Position numbers and translations under genes: made by a program
The notes under the pieces: generated by a model
Databases searched by the model: none
The model's input: the letters and a program-made list of their open reading frames with translations, nothing else
Told to the model about the DNA's origin: nothing
Source: JASHVB01 sp035508435
GTDB taxonomy: Bacteria > Pseudomonadota > Alphaproteobacteria > Acetobacterales > Acetobacteraceae
Length of the DNA stretch: 64,000 nucleotides
NCBI GenBank assembly: GCA_035508435.1
Contig: DATJNA010000209.1
Span: 76,510 to 140,509 of the forward strand
Reading direction: 5' to 3'
Shown: positions 44,125-53,763 of the stretch, one piece after another
Position numbering within the stretch: the stretch's first letter is position 1
Layout: each line of letters begins with the position of its first letter

Positions 44125-45315
44125 CCGAGGCCGGCCCGTTCACTCCGCGACTGCTGGCGGCCTGGATCGCCGCCGCCGCGCTGACATTCGTGATCTCGCT
44201 GGCCTTCATGCTGCATGGCGAGGACGCCGCGACCATTGGGCCCAGCACGTTCTCCCGCTCGGCGATCGGTTATGCCGGGATCGCCGATGTCCTGCAGCAC
44301 CGCGGCCTGACGGTCATCAAGAGCCGGGGTGGCTCGCTGCGGCGGCTTGGGGCAGGGGGCGTGCTGGTGGTGGCCGAGCCGGAGTTCCATCAGCCCGTCA
44401 CCCAGACTGAACGGGCCTTGCTGGGTGCGCCGGCCGTCCTGCTGGTGCTGCCGAAATGGCAGGGGCTGCCGGATCGCGACAACACGTCCTGGATCGCCGA
44501 GGCGGATCCATTGCCGTTGTTCGTCCCGCAGGCAGTGCTGTCCATCGCCGTCGCACAGGGGCAGGTGGTGCGTGCCGAAAAGCCGGTGACATGGAGCCAC
44601 AACGACATCGGTCTGGCGCCACATCTTACCACGCCAGTGCAACTGATGACGTCGCCGCATTTGCGTCCCGTTGTCGGCAGCGACGCCGGCATGCTGGTGG
44701 GCGAGCTGCGCCGCGCCAACGGCCGCCGTTTGTGGGTGCTGGCGGATCCGGATGTGCTGGACAATCATGGACTTGGCGACGGCAACGCCGCATTCGCTCT
44801 GGCCCTCTTCGACACCGTGCGGGGTGGCCGCAACATCGTCTTCGACGAAGCCGTGCATGGCTTCGCCACCGCGGCCAATCCCGCGGCACTGCTGCTGCAT
44901 CCGCCCTTTACCCAGGTGGCGGCGCTGGGCGTCGTGGCGCTTGCGCTGACACTGTGGGCAGGCGCGATCCGCTTTGGTGCCCCGGAAGTGCCGCCGCCGC
45001 CCCTCAAGGCCGGCAAGCGAGACCTGGTGCGGAATGTCGCGGCCTTGTTCCGTTTCGCCGGCTATCAGCCGGTCCTGGTGCGGCGCTACGTGGAGGAGAC
45101 GATCCGCACGGTCGCCCGCCACCTGCACGCGCCGCGCAATCTCGACGACGTCGGCACGCTGGCCTGGCTGCACCGTATCGGCACCGCCCGCCACGTGACG
45201 GCCGATTGCGCGGCGCTGAACACCCGTGCCGCGTCGCTCGCGGCCGGCCGGGCGCGGTCACCGGATCTCGCCCGCCTGCCCGGCGAAATCTGGCAATGGA
45301 AGCAGGAGATGTTGC

Positions 45316-46268
<953 letters not shown>

Positions 46269-46272
<4 letters not shown>

Positions 46273-46401
46273 TCCAGCCGATTTCGCCTATCCGGTTCGC
46301 GCAGGTGACCCCGCGAAATCGGCTGGCAACCGAGCCACCGCCGGCTCCCTGCGCTCACCGGATAGGCCGGCAACCGATCCTCGGGCAGCCATGATCCAGC
46401 C
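46269..46401. repeat. Small insertion with 11-bp flanking direct repeat at the MoxR/DUF58 junction
   Basis: ATGATCCAGCC occurs at 46269-46279 (over the MoxR stop) and again at 46391-46401 (the DUF58 start), enclosing 111 bases. Inverted repeats span the left boundary and interior: AGCCGATTTCGC (46276-46287) with GCGAAATCGGCT (46313-46324), and CCTATCCGGT (46287-46296) with ACCGGATAGG (46357-46366). The first ATG opens a 41-codon frame whose stop overlaps the second ATG. Confidence 0.7.
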
Positions 46402-47698
46402 CACACGTCACGGCGTAACGCTGTTCGCGTTCGGCGTGCCGCTGGCATTGCTGCTCGTCAGCATCGCGCCCGGAGTGATGGCGCTTGCCTATGGCTACTG
46501 TGCGCTGGTCGTGCTGGCGATGGCGGCGGACGCCGTGCTCGCCTGGCCGGCGTGGCGCCTCCCGGTCACCGTGACCACCCCCGACCATCTCCTGATCGGC
46601 GAGGCTGGCACGATCACCGCCACCATTGCGGCGAGCGCGCCGTGGCGGATGCGCTTCGCCTGGCTGGCGCAGCAAAGCGGCGAGCTCGATCCGCCAACGA
46701 TCGTCACGGTGGAGGCCGACGGCGGGACGGCGACGGCGAGGCTGCCGCTGGTGCCGCGGCGACGGGGCAGGATGGTCATCGAACGGCTGTGGCTGCGCTG
46801 GCAGGGCCCGCTCGGGCTGATGCAATGGATGCGCCGGATCGATGTCGGCCGGAGCGTCGACGTGCTTCCGAACATCCGCGGCGTTCAGGGCATTGCGCTG
46901 CAGTTCTTCGCCCGTGAGTCGGTGCACGGCACCCGCGTGCTGCGCGAACGCGGCGAGGGCACTGAATTCGACGCGCTCAAGGAGTACGTCGCCGGATTGG
47001 ATTCGCGGTTCATCGACTGGAAGCACTCGGCCCGCCATCACAAGCTGGTCTGCAAGGAATTCCGCATCGAGCGCAACCATCCCGTCGTGCTGGCCTTCGA
47101 CACGGGTCACCTGATGGTTGAGCCAATCGACGGCGTGCCACGTCTGGACCATGCGATCAGTGCCGGGCTGCTGTTGGCCTGGATCGCGCTGCGCGGTGGC
47201 GACCTGGTAGGGCTGTATGGGTTCGATGCGGCCGTGCGCCATTACGTGGCGCCGCTGCGCGGCATGGCGGCATTGGGCCAGCTTCAGCGCGCCACGGCGG
47301 CGCTGACCTATCATCACGAGGAGACCAATTTCACGCTCGGCCTGGCGGAACTCGCCCTGCGGCTTCGCCGGCGTGCGCTGGTGGTGTTGTTCACCGACTT
47401 CGTCGACACCGTCACCGCGGAGTTGCTGATGGACAGCGTGGGGCTGGTGGCGCAGCGCCATGTCGTCGTCTTCGCCAGCCTCAGCGATCCTTACCTGGCG
47501 CAGACCCTGGACCGCAGGCCGCGGCAGTTCGAGCATGTCGCCGAGGCGGTGATCGCCGCGGATTTCCTGCGCGACCGCCAGACGGTGTTCGAGCGGCTGG
47601 ATCGGCTGGGCGTCCACTGCCTCGACGTGCCGCGGGAGCAATTCTCGGTCGGGCTGATCAACCGATATCTCAAGGTCAAGCAGCGGCACTTGCTATGA
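46391..47698 (+). CDS. DUF58 domain protein
   Basis: 435 aa. Two membrane helices at the N-terminus (about residues 10-28 and 30-50), then an Ig-like region and the DUF58 core: RESVHGTRVLRERGEGTEFDALKEYVAGLDSRFIDWKHSARH is the conserved block (about 178-218, given here as a landmark). A VWA-like fold follows (PVVLAFDTGHLM, ALVVLFTDFVDT). These proteins partner MoxR ATPases. The first residues, MIQP, are encoded by the second copy of the duplicated 11-mer. The gene ends the operon; the usual SpoIIM/RDD partners appear only at 50640. Confidence 0.87.
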   Translation: MIQPTRHGVTLFAFGVPLALLLVSIAPGVMALAYGYCALVVLAMAADAVLAWPAWRLPVTVTTPDHLLIGEAGTITATIAASAPWRMRFAWLAQQSGELDPPTIVTVEADGGTATARLPLVPRRRGRMVIERLWLRWQGPLGLMQWMRRIDVGRSVDVLPNIRGVQGIALQFFARESVHGTRVLRERGEGTEFDALKEYVAGLDSRFIDWKHSARHHKLVCKEFRIERNHPVVLAFDTGHLMVEPIDGVPRLDHAISAGLLLAWIALRGGDLVGLYGFDAAVRHYVAPLRGMAALGQLQRATAALTYHHEETNFTLGLAELALRLRRRALVVLFTDFVDTVTAELLMDSVGLVAQRHVVVFASLSDPYLAQTLDRRPRQFEHVAEAVIAADFLRDRQTVFERLDRLGVHCLDVPREQFSVGLINRYLKVKQRHLL

Positions 47699-47878
47699 TG
47701 AGCGTCGTCGATAGTTGGAAGGTTCGAACCCGGCTTAGGATGGAAATCCGTACGTGGCGCCTTGAGCTCGCGCGCTGAGGGTTCGGGACTGACCGCTGAA
47801 TGCCTGATACTCGATCACTGAACCGGCATGTTGCGACACGAAGCCGTGCGGGCGACGCCCGCCCGGAGCGTCCTGCCG

Positions 47879-48157
47879 TCACTGCCGTTCGTTCAGAGGC
47901 GCGTGCGCGTCGCGAATGCTCTCGCTTGTCGGGTTTCGGATCGCGGACCGATTCGTCGAATTCCGGACACTTACAAGTTGCGGCTCGCTGACCGCGCGTT
48001 CCTGGCCGTCAACCAGTCGCTTTACCCGATACTGCCAAACATTGGCGGTGAGAGGAAGTACACGGGACACACTATACACGTCAGCAGGATTGTTCGTCGC
48101 ATAGCTGTCCAAGATCAGGCGAACCTGATCGCCGATGGCAAACTTCCGCAGTTCCAT
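47879..48157 (-). CDS. Small conserved hypothetical protein (SH3-like barrel pattern)
   Basis: 92 aa. The ATG at 48157 has GAGGAG 7 bases upstream, a strong sign of a real gene. FAIGDQVRLIL, VYSVSRVLPLTANVWQYRVKRLVDGQERAVSEPQL resembles a family of small rhizobial/rhodospirillal proteins in which a Y-x-V-x-R-x-LP strand is followed by Q-YR-K and ER-V-E-QL. I know no function. A GC hairpin (GCGGGCGACGCCCGC, 47849-47863) lies just beyond its 3' end. Confidence 0.7.
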   Translation of the reverse strand: MELRKFAIGDQVRLILDSYATNNPADVYSVSRVLPLTANVWQYRVKRLVDGQERAVSEPQLVSVRNSTNRSAIRNPTSESIRDAHAPLNERQ

Positions 48158-48352
48158 GAGTTAGCTCCTCGAGCGACGTTGCACCGCTGATCAGTCGTAT
48201 TGCGCATGGCGCGCCACCCCTGGTTCGCGATTCCTGCCGATCGGCCATCCGCCGCGAAACCATGGCGGCGCTGGGCGGTTCGAGCAAATCGATCCTCGGT
48301 CCGACACTCCTGCATACCGGCAGGCCGACTGGGAACACATGTATGTGCCGGC

Positions 48353-48565
48353 TCAATGAGCCTTTCGCGTACTCACCAGAGCTTCAGTCGCGAGGTCGAA
48401 TATCACCTTCCCGCCGGACACCACGGCTACGACATCGGCATAAACATACGTTACCGCATCGGACGTGACTTCAAACGTGAACAGTCGACCCCGCGGATCC
48501 CCGTAATCCGCACGGAACTCTTCAAGGTCATAGCTTATCTGGCCATCGATGTCGGACAGGCGCAT
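48353..48565 (-). CDS. Small hypothetical protein
   Basis: 70 aa, acidic N-terminal half (DIDGQISYDLEEFRADYGDPRG) and a beta-rich middle (FTFEVTSDAVTYVYADVVAVV). A weak ribosome site precedes the ATG at 48565. It has no family match I recognise. It is on the same strand as the 92-aa gene 195 bases downstream. Composition is less Arg-rich than random frames here, which supports coding. Confidence 0.5.
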   Translation of the reverse strand: MRLSDIDGQISYDLEEFRADYGDPRGRLFTFEVTSDAVTYVYADVVAVVSGGKVIFDLATEALVSTRKAH

Positions 48566-49156
48566 CTTTGCTTCTACACGCTTCTTGCTGCATCAGTCTC
48601 GTTCGCAGCGTTCACGATCATGGTGGGTCGCTGCGCCGCGGGGTTGTCACGCCATGAGCGCCCGTCGTCGTCGTCGACAGTTTGACCGCGCCCGCCTTGT
48701 CGTCGACGACCACAACGTACCGTGGCTGCATGGCAAACAGTACCCCTCCAGAAACCGCCGTACTCATCACGGCCCACTATCCACGGGCAACGGTGCTGCC
48801 CGGCCGACGCGATAACGGGCATTGCCTCCGGGATGAGGGACACTACGGCCGGTTGCCGGGATTCATCGGCACGAGCCTATGCAAGGCGCCGATGGTTCTC
48901 AGGGACCCGTGACAAGGCGACCATTTGCCCTGCTTGCGCGGCAAACATCGAATCTATCGTGCCATGCCGAAGTTTCCCAATACTTGGGGATTGCGGACCA
49001 CAATGCAAGGGAGACGCCGGCTCGCGAGCGAGGTCTCGCGACAGCGCGCTGAAATCGCCGTTCCGCCCTATGCACAGCTCGGAAAGCGTGTCATATCCGG
49101 CCATGGGCGCAGCACCTGAGTTCAAAAGGCCGGTGGCGACACGGGTGACGGCGGCA
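48566..49156. other. Gene-poor stretch upstream of the CarD gene
   Basis: About 590 bases. The CarD frame is open far upstream (from 48722) but its translation there is unlike protein. A minus-strand frame (48574-48843) also has no family features. It probably holds the promoter of the CarD gene. Confidence 0.4.
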
Positions 49157-49741
49157 ATGACCTCGGCCGCATTCGAGGCAACAGCCGCCAAAACCAGACA
49201 GCAGGATGCCGACCCCTTCCGCAAAGGTGATGCAGTAGTCTACCCGACACACGGCGTCGGACGAATCGATCAGGTGGGATTCGAGGACATCGCTGGATAC
49301 CGGCTGAATCTGATCCACATCTCGTTTGCGGACAATCAGATGACGTTGCGCGTCCCCGCATCCCAGGCACGCGCCGCTGGGCTGCGCAAGCTCGCCAGCC
49401 GGGAGGCATTGGACGCAGCTCTCGCCACATTGAAGGGCCGGCCGCGCCCAAGCCGATTTATGTGGTCCAAGCGTGCCCAGGAGTACCTGGCCAAGATCCA
49501 CACCAGCGAGCCCCGCGCCCTGGCCGAAGTGGTCCGCGATTTGCACCTGGCCGGTGACGGTTCCGGTGGCAGTTTCAGCCAACGTAATCTCTTCGAACTC
49601 GCACTGGATCGCCTTGCTGGCGAAGTCGCCGCGGTGAACCGGATCACCAAGCCAGATGCGATCGCCTTGCTCACCCGGACCTTGGCGGACGCGAGGGTTG
49701 ATATCGAAGCCCGACGGCAGGACATCGGTTTGACCGGATAA
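49157..49741 (+). CDS. CarD-family transcriptional regulator
   Basis: 194 aa from the ATG at 49157; starts at 49103 or 49070 are possible since none has a good ribosome site. The N-terminal RNA-polymerase-interacting Tudor-like domain is clear: FRKGDAVVYPTHGVGRIDQV (about residues 20-39). The helical CarD C-terminal domain follows: LRKLASREALDAAL, WSKRAQEYLAKIHTSEPRALAEVVRDL and SQRNLFELALDRLAGEVA. CarD stabilises open promoter complexes with RNA polymerase. It is one of a string of small genes lying between parts of a MoxR-type cluster. Confidence 0.9.
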   Translation: MTSAAFEATAAKTRQQDADPFRKGDAVVYPTHGVGRIDQVGFEDIAGYRLNLIHISFADNQMTLRVPASQARAAGLRKLASREALDAALATLKGRPRPSRFMWSKRAQEYLAKIHTSEPRALAEVVRDLHLAGDGSGGSFSQRNLFELALDRLAGEVAAVNRITKPDAIALLTRTLADARVDIEARRQDIGLTG

Positions 49742-49908
49742 TTGCCGCTGGCAAAGCCGCTACCGCATCACTATCTTGTGGCGACGGCGCTTTTCAGCGT
49801 GGGTCTATCGCGCCTTGCCTGTGCGACAGCGTCGCGCTTCGGTGAGCCCAAATGAAAGGTAATCCGGTCCACACAGTGTGGATCGCCGAATTGCAAGGGA
49901 ATGTCACC

Positions 49909-50115
49909 ATGTCGGAAGGCACGGTCAAATGGTTCAACGGCCAAAAGGGGTACGGCTTCATCCAGCCAAGCGATGGATCGAAGGACGTGTTCGTTCACAT
50001 CACGGCGGTGGAACGCGCTGGCCTCAGCGGCCTCAATGAGGGCCAGAAGGTCACTTTTGACCTGGAGCGCGGCCAGCAGGGCAAGTTCTCGGCGACCAAC
50101 CTCAAGGCAGTCTGA
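49909..50115 (+). CDS. Cold-shock domain protein (CspA family)
   Basis: 68 aa. The ATG at 49909 follows AAGGGAA. It is the standard cold-shock fold: GTVKWFNGQKGYGFIQP (RNP1, about residues 4-20), DVFVHITAVE (RNP2) and QKVTFDLERGQQGKFSATNL. It binds single-stranded nucleic acid and acts as an RNA chaperone. The leader carries a palindrome, TCCACACAGTGTGGA (49868-49882), about 27 bases before the start, which could be an operator or an RNA hairpin. Confidence 0.93.
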   Translation: MSEGTVKWFNGQKGYGFIQPSDGSKDVFVHITAVERAGLSGLNEGQKVTFDLERGQQGKFSATNLKAV

Positions 50116-50122
50116 TGCTGCC

Positions 50123-50150
50123 GGTCTTGCTGGCACGCACCAGCAAGACC
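50123..50150 (+). terminator. Hairpin after the cold-shock gene
   Basis: GGTCTTGCTGG and CCAGCAAGACC form a perfect 11-bp stem with a 6-base loop, starting 8 bases after the stop codon. A C-rich run, not T-run, follows, so it may terminate weakly or protect the 3' end. Confidence 0.6.
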
Positions 50151-50253
50151 CCCCGCCGCACACCGCTTCGGTCGACAAATAATCCGCGCAAGGAGGCGAA
50201 TCGGTGCGGCGGGGAGCGCCCACGTCATCCTGGCGCGGCAGGAGGAGGTTCTC

Positions 50254-50487
50254 ATGGCCCCGTCGGTTAGCGAAATTTACCGAAGCTCCAATGGCGATCG
50301 TTGGCAATTGCTCCGCACTGCCGATCCGGCCCACACAATGGTGCGACACATACCCAATGTCTCGTCCGGTGGACGCACCACAGAGACCCCCGTTGCGGAG
50401 TTTTTGAGCGTTGATGGACCTGGGCCGGAATACGCCGCTTTGCGGCGGCTGCTGGCCAGCGGCGCGGATGATCCTCCGGACCTCTAG
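50254..50487 (+). CDS. Small conserved hypothetical protein
   Basis: 77 aa. The ATG at 50254 has GGAGGAGG shortly upstream. SEIYRSSNGDRWQLLR at the start, MVRHIPNVSSGGRTTETPVAEFLS in the middle and GPGPEYAALRRLL at the end match a short family common in rhizobia and relatives. The function is unknown to me. It is soluble, with no cysteines. Confidence 0.75.
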   Translation: MAPSVSEIYRSSNGDRWQLLRTADPAHTMVRHIPNVSSGGRTTETPVAEFLSVDGPGPEYAALRRLLASGADDPPDL

Positions 50488-50639
50488 CACCCCCTGTCAA
50501 CGCGGCGTGAGACATGGGTCCAGCCGCGTTGCTGCGTGGCGTCATGCAAGTGGACGGTTGCCGGATCGCATGATCTGCTGCCCTATGGCAGATGTGGGTC
50601 AATGCCGAACCTGGCCCGCTTCAGCCCCCGCCGATCGCA

Positions 50640-51656
50640 ATGACCGCCCCACTCCCCCGCCTGACGCCGAAAAGCGCCGAGTTCCGCCGCCAGCGCGAGC
50701 CGGGGTGGCGCGAGCTTGAACTGCTGCTGGAACGCGCCCGCCGTCACGGCGTGACCTCGCTCGATCCGGCCTGCCTAGAGCGCCTGCCCTTGCTCTACCG
50801 GGCCGCGCTGTCGTCGCTGTCGGTGGCGCGCGCCATCGCATTGGACCGGCATCTTCTGCTTTATCTCGAAGACCTTGCGCTGCGGGCCTACCTCGTCGTC
50901 TACGGCCCGCGGACGCGCCTCAAGGACAGCATCGGCGAGTATTTCCGCCGTGGCCTGCCGTCCGCGGTGCAAGCCGCGCGCTGGCACATCGTCGTGGCCT
51001 TGCTCGCGCTTGCTGCCGGCGCCCTCGCGGGCTTCCTGCTGACGGTTGCCGACGAGTCGTGGATCGCCGCGCTGGTGCCTGCGGGCATGGCTGCCGATCG
51101 CGGGCCTTGGAGCACGCGCGCCGATCTGCTGAATAACGAAATCTTCGCGCCCTGGCCGGGATTCATCGACTCGTTCCTCACCCTCGCCAACTTCCTGTTC
51201 CAGCACAACACGGCGATCGGCATCCTGAGTTTCAGCCTCGGCTTCCTCGCCGGGGTGCCAACGCTGCTGCTGACCGCTTACCAGGGGCTCGCATTTGGCG
51301 CGTTCCTGGCGCTGCACTACGATCGCGGACTGACCTGGCCGTTCCTCGGCTGGGTGTCGATCCACGGTATCACCGAATTCGGCGCCATCATCCTCTCCGC
51401 CGCGGCCGGTCTGGTCGTGGCGGAGCATGTCGTCTTCCCGGGCCGCTACACGCGCGTGGAGAGCCTGCGAAGCTGCGGCGGCACCGCTGCCCGCATCGCC
51501 ATTGGCGCGATGCTGTTGTTTTTTCTCGCCGCGATCCTGGAAGGCGGGTTCCGCCAGTTGATCCAGAGCACGCCGGCCCGCCTGGCCATCGGCATCAGCG
51601 TCGGCGCACTGTGGATGGTCTATCTGAGCAAGCGGGTGGGCGAGGGGACATCATGA
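50640..51656 (+). CDS. SpoIIM-like (DUF95) membrane protein
   Basis: 338 aa from the ATG at 50640. A helical cytoplasmic N-terminus (WRELELLLERARRHG, LLYRAALSSLSVARA, about residues 20-75) precedes about five to six membrane helices from residue 115 on. The DUF95/SpoIIM-type FLFQHNTAIGILSFSLGFLAGVPTLLLTAYQGLAFGAF region spans about 185-225, followed by HGITEFGAIILSAAAGL. In non-sporulating bacteria it belongs to the MoxR-DUF58-RDD cluster, whose other members lie at 43456-47698. It overlaps the RDD gene by 4 bases. Confidence 0.85.
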   Translation: MTAPLPRLTPKSAEFRRQREPGWRELELLLERARRHGVTSLDPACLERLPLLYRAALSSLSVARAIALDRHLLLYLEDLALRAYLVVYGPRTRLKDSIGEYFRRGLPSAVQAARWHIVVALLALAAGALAGFLLTVADESWIAALVPAGMAADRGPWSTRADLLNNEIFAPWPGFIDSFLTLANFLFQHNTAIGILSFSLGFLAGVPTLLLTAYQGLAFGAFLALHYDRGLTWPFLGWVSIHGITEFGAIILSAAAGLVVAEHVVFPGRYTRVESLRSCGGTAARIAIGAMLLFFLAAILEGGFRQLIQSTPARLAIGISVGALWMVYLSKRVGEGTS

Positions 51657-52801
51657 GCCCCGAAGCGACGCAGTCGGTGCACGACCGTACGGCGCGGTTC
51701 CTCGATCCGCTGGCTCGCCGCCGCCATGAGATCGTGACCCCCGAGGGCGTATTGCTCCGCGTCGAGCGCGCCGAATACGGCGAGCGCGCCAGTGCCTTCT
51801 TGCTCGACGTACTGTTCTTGGTCGGCCTGGATGCCGGCTTGTTCATGCTGTGCGTGCTGCTGGCCTTCCTTGCGCACCGTGCCATTGATCCGCGCATCAT
51901 CTGGCAGGTCGTCTTGTTCCTGGCGTTCCTGGTCCGCAATTTCTACTTCATCCATTTCGAGCTGTCGTGGCAGGGCGTCACCCCGGGCAAGCGGATCGCC
52001 GGCCTGCGGGTGATCGATCGGCATGGCGGGCCACTCCAGCCCTCCGCCGTGGTCGCACGCAACCTGATGCGGGAACTGGAAATCTTCACACCGTTGCAGG
52101 CGGTGCTGAGCGCCGCCGCGATCGGCCCCGCCCTGTGGAGCCGCCTCGCGCTCCTGGCGTGGCTCGTGCTGGTGGCCTTGCTGCCGTTCTTCAATCGCGA
52201 CCGCTTGCGCATCGGCGACCTGTTGGCCGGAACCATGGTGATCGCGATGCCGAAGCGCCGGCTGCTGGACGATCTGGCCCAGAGCGAGGCAGGGCAGGGG
52301 TTCACGCCGCAGGAACTGGGAACCTATGGCGCCTTCGAATTGCAGGTCCTGGAGGAATTGCTGCGTCGCCCTGACAGCGCCGAGACCGAGGAGCTGCAGC
52401 GCGACGTATGCGAGCGGATCTGCCGCCGGATCAGCCGGACCCCACCAGCCACAGCGGTGGACGTCGCCGCCTTCCTGCGCCGATTTTACACGGCGCAGCG
52501 TGCGTTCCTGGAGCGCGAGCAACTCTATGGCCGGATGCGCGCGGAGAAGGCGCAGGCCGGCCCGCTCGCCGAGCCGACCGGTGCCGGCGCGGCGTCAGTC
52601 GAACACCGCGGCGATGCGACTGGTGTCGACGCCTTCCTTGGCGACGCGCAGGTCGTGGTACATCACCACGCCGGCGATCGAGAAATAGGCGTTCACCACG
52701 GCGTGGATAGCAAAACCGACCAGTCCCCCGATCACCAAGCCCAGGGGCAGCCGGATGACGGCGGCCGCGGCAGTCCCCGCCGCGCTGGCGACGATCAATA
52801 G
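51653..52801 (+). CDS. RDD-family membrane protein, with antisense C-terminal extension
   Basis: 382 aa. The ATG at 51653 overlaps the previous stop. The RDD domain spans about residues 40-200: FLDPLARRRHEIVTPEGV, RAEYGERASAFLLDVLFL (R and D of the name), SWQGVTPGKRIAGLRVIDRHGG and NRDRLRIGDLLAGTMVI. A helical cytoplasmic region of about 110 residues follows. From about residue 315 the frame is antisense to the convergent gene ending at 52595, and its translation becomes low-quality, so the native end is uncertain. Confidence 0.83.
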   Translation: MSPEATQSVHDRTARFLDPLARRRHEIVTPEGVLLRVERAEYGERASAFLLDVLFLVGLDAGLFMLCVLLAFLAHRAIDPRIIWQVVLFLAFLVRNFYFIHFELSWQGVTPGKRIAGLRVIDRHGGPLQPSAVVARNLMRELEIFTPLQAVLSAAAIGPALWSRLALLAWLVLVALLPFFNRDRLRIGDLLAGTMVIAMPKRRLLDDLAQSEAGQGFTPQELGTYGAFELQVLEELLRRPDSAETEELQRDVCERICRRISRTPPATAVDVAAFLRRFYTAQRAFLEREQLYGRMRAEKAQAGPLAEPTGAGAASVEHRGDATGVDAFLGDAQVVVHHHAGDREIGVHHGVDSKTDQSPDHQAQGQPDDGGRGSPRRAGDDQ

Positions 52802-53350
52802 CAGGGCGATGCCGAAGACCTGCCAGCGATGGCCCTTGGTCAGCGCCCTGCTGCGGCCAAGGCTGGCGAACGGGCCGGTTTGCTCGACCACCGCGGCCGG
52901 CACGGCGACCGCGAACATGGCGGCCAGGATGATGCCGGGCACAAGTAGCAGGATGCAGCCGAAGCCGATCGCCAACCCCATGCAGATCAGCGTGCCGAGC
53001 ACTGGCAAGAACCGGCGGAACGCGATGGAGATCGAGTCGCCGACCCTGACGGGACGGCCGAGCATGTCCTGGAACGCGGCATGGTAGGTCACGGTCTGCA
53101 TCAGCGGCGTAAGGACCAGGGCCACCAGAAGACCGAGGCCGCCGATCGTGGCGGTGCCTCCGATGCCGGGCCGCCCGATGGGCTGCGGGGTGAAGATGAC
53201 AAACAGTTGGATGATCTGAGTGACCGCGGCGGCCAGAAAGAACAGGAGGAAGTGGCGCGAGAGCAGACCCACAGTGCGTTGCAGCACATTGCCAACGCTG
53301 AATGCGGCGGCGGAAAACGGGATACCGGACGACGTCGATGACATGCTCAT
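52595..53350 (-). CDS. Multi-pass membrane protein (YciC/GDPD-membrane-domain-like)
   Basis: 251 aa from the ATG at 53350, with AGGAGG 7 bases upstream. About six hydrophobic helices; the pattern ILLLVPGIILAAMFAVAVPAAVVEQTGPFASLGRSRALTKGHRWQVFGIALL (about residues 130-182) is the conserved element of this integral membrane family. I see no catalytic residues. It is convergent with the RDD gene. Proteins of this type are often found near RDD and SpoIIM genes, so they may share a task in envelope remodelling. Confidence 0.78.
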   Translation of the reverse strand: MSMSSTSSGIPFSAAAFSVGNVLQRTVGLLSRHFLLFFLAAAVTQIIQLFVIFTPQPIGRPGIGGTATIGGLGLLVALVLTPLMQTVTYHAAFQDMLGRPVRVGDSISIAFRRFLPVLGTLICMGLAIGFGCILLLVPGIILAAMFAVAVPAAVVEQTGPFASLGRSRALTKGHRWQVFGIALLLIVASAAGTAAAAVIRLPLGLVIGGLVGFAIHAVVNAYFSIAGVVMYHDLRVAKEGVDTSRIAAVFD

Positions 53351-53763
53351 GGGAAGGCCTCCTGTCGAGCCAGCCTTCAGGATGATGCTGTCGTGGAGGT
53401 TACCGTTTGGTAGCGGTTCAGGCAATCTGTTTCGGCTGTGTGCCCGCGCCATCCGCGGCCTGAGCGGCCACACACGAGCGCGAGGAGCATAGCCGACCCC
53501 GGCCCTCGCCGTGACGGACTTCGCCCTTCAGGCGCGAGGACAGGCTGGAGCATGCGGAAGGAGGCTGCCGGTCAGCGTGGCGCTCGGGTCGCAAAGTGCA
53601 TTACGGGCAGCGGCATCGGCGACCGGCCTGGAACTCCGCGGGGCGCCTCCTCCCCCCAACCTTGGTCCGCTTCGCGGCCCAGGTCGGCAAGGGGAGGGAG
53701 AGCGCCGGCGTGTCGCCTGCCGCCTTGTGCCCGCAGGCCAGCTAACGACGGTTGATTGCGGCC
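53351..53763. repeat. Intergenic stretch with a REP-like palindrome (53646-53698)
   Basis: About 410 bases without a supported gene. At 53646-53698 a C-rich arm (CCTCCTCCCCCCAACCTTGG) and a G-rich arm (AGGTCGGCAAGGGGAGGG) face each other around a TTCG loop (GGTCCGC-TTCG-CGGCCC). This is typical of dispersed intergenic palindromes in GC-rich proteobacteria. Confidence 0.55.

Noticed and set aside
47721..47731. GGTTCGAACCC, like a tRNA T-arm
   Set aside because: No acceptor stem, D-arm or anticodon arm can be formed around it.
48353..48565. VVAVVSGGKVIF in a 70-aa protein considered as a sixth Gly-Gly leader peptide
   Set aside because: The Gly-Gly is preceded by more than 50 residues of beta-type sequence without the ELS-x2-EL helix, and the gene is 20 kb from the exporter.
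48574..48843. Minus-strand open frame of 89 aa
   Set aside because: No ribosome site, skewed Arg/Asp-rich composition, and no family pattern.
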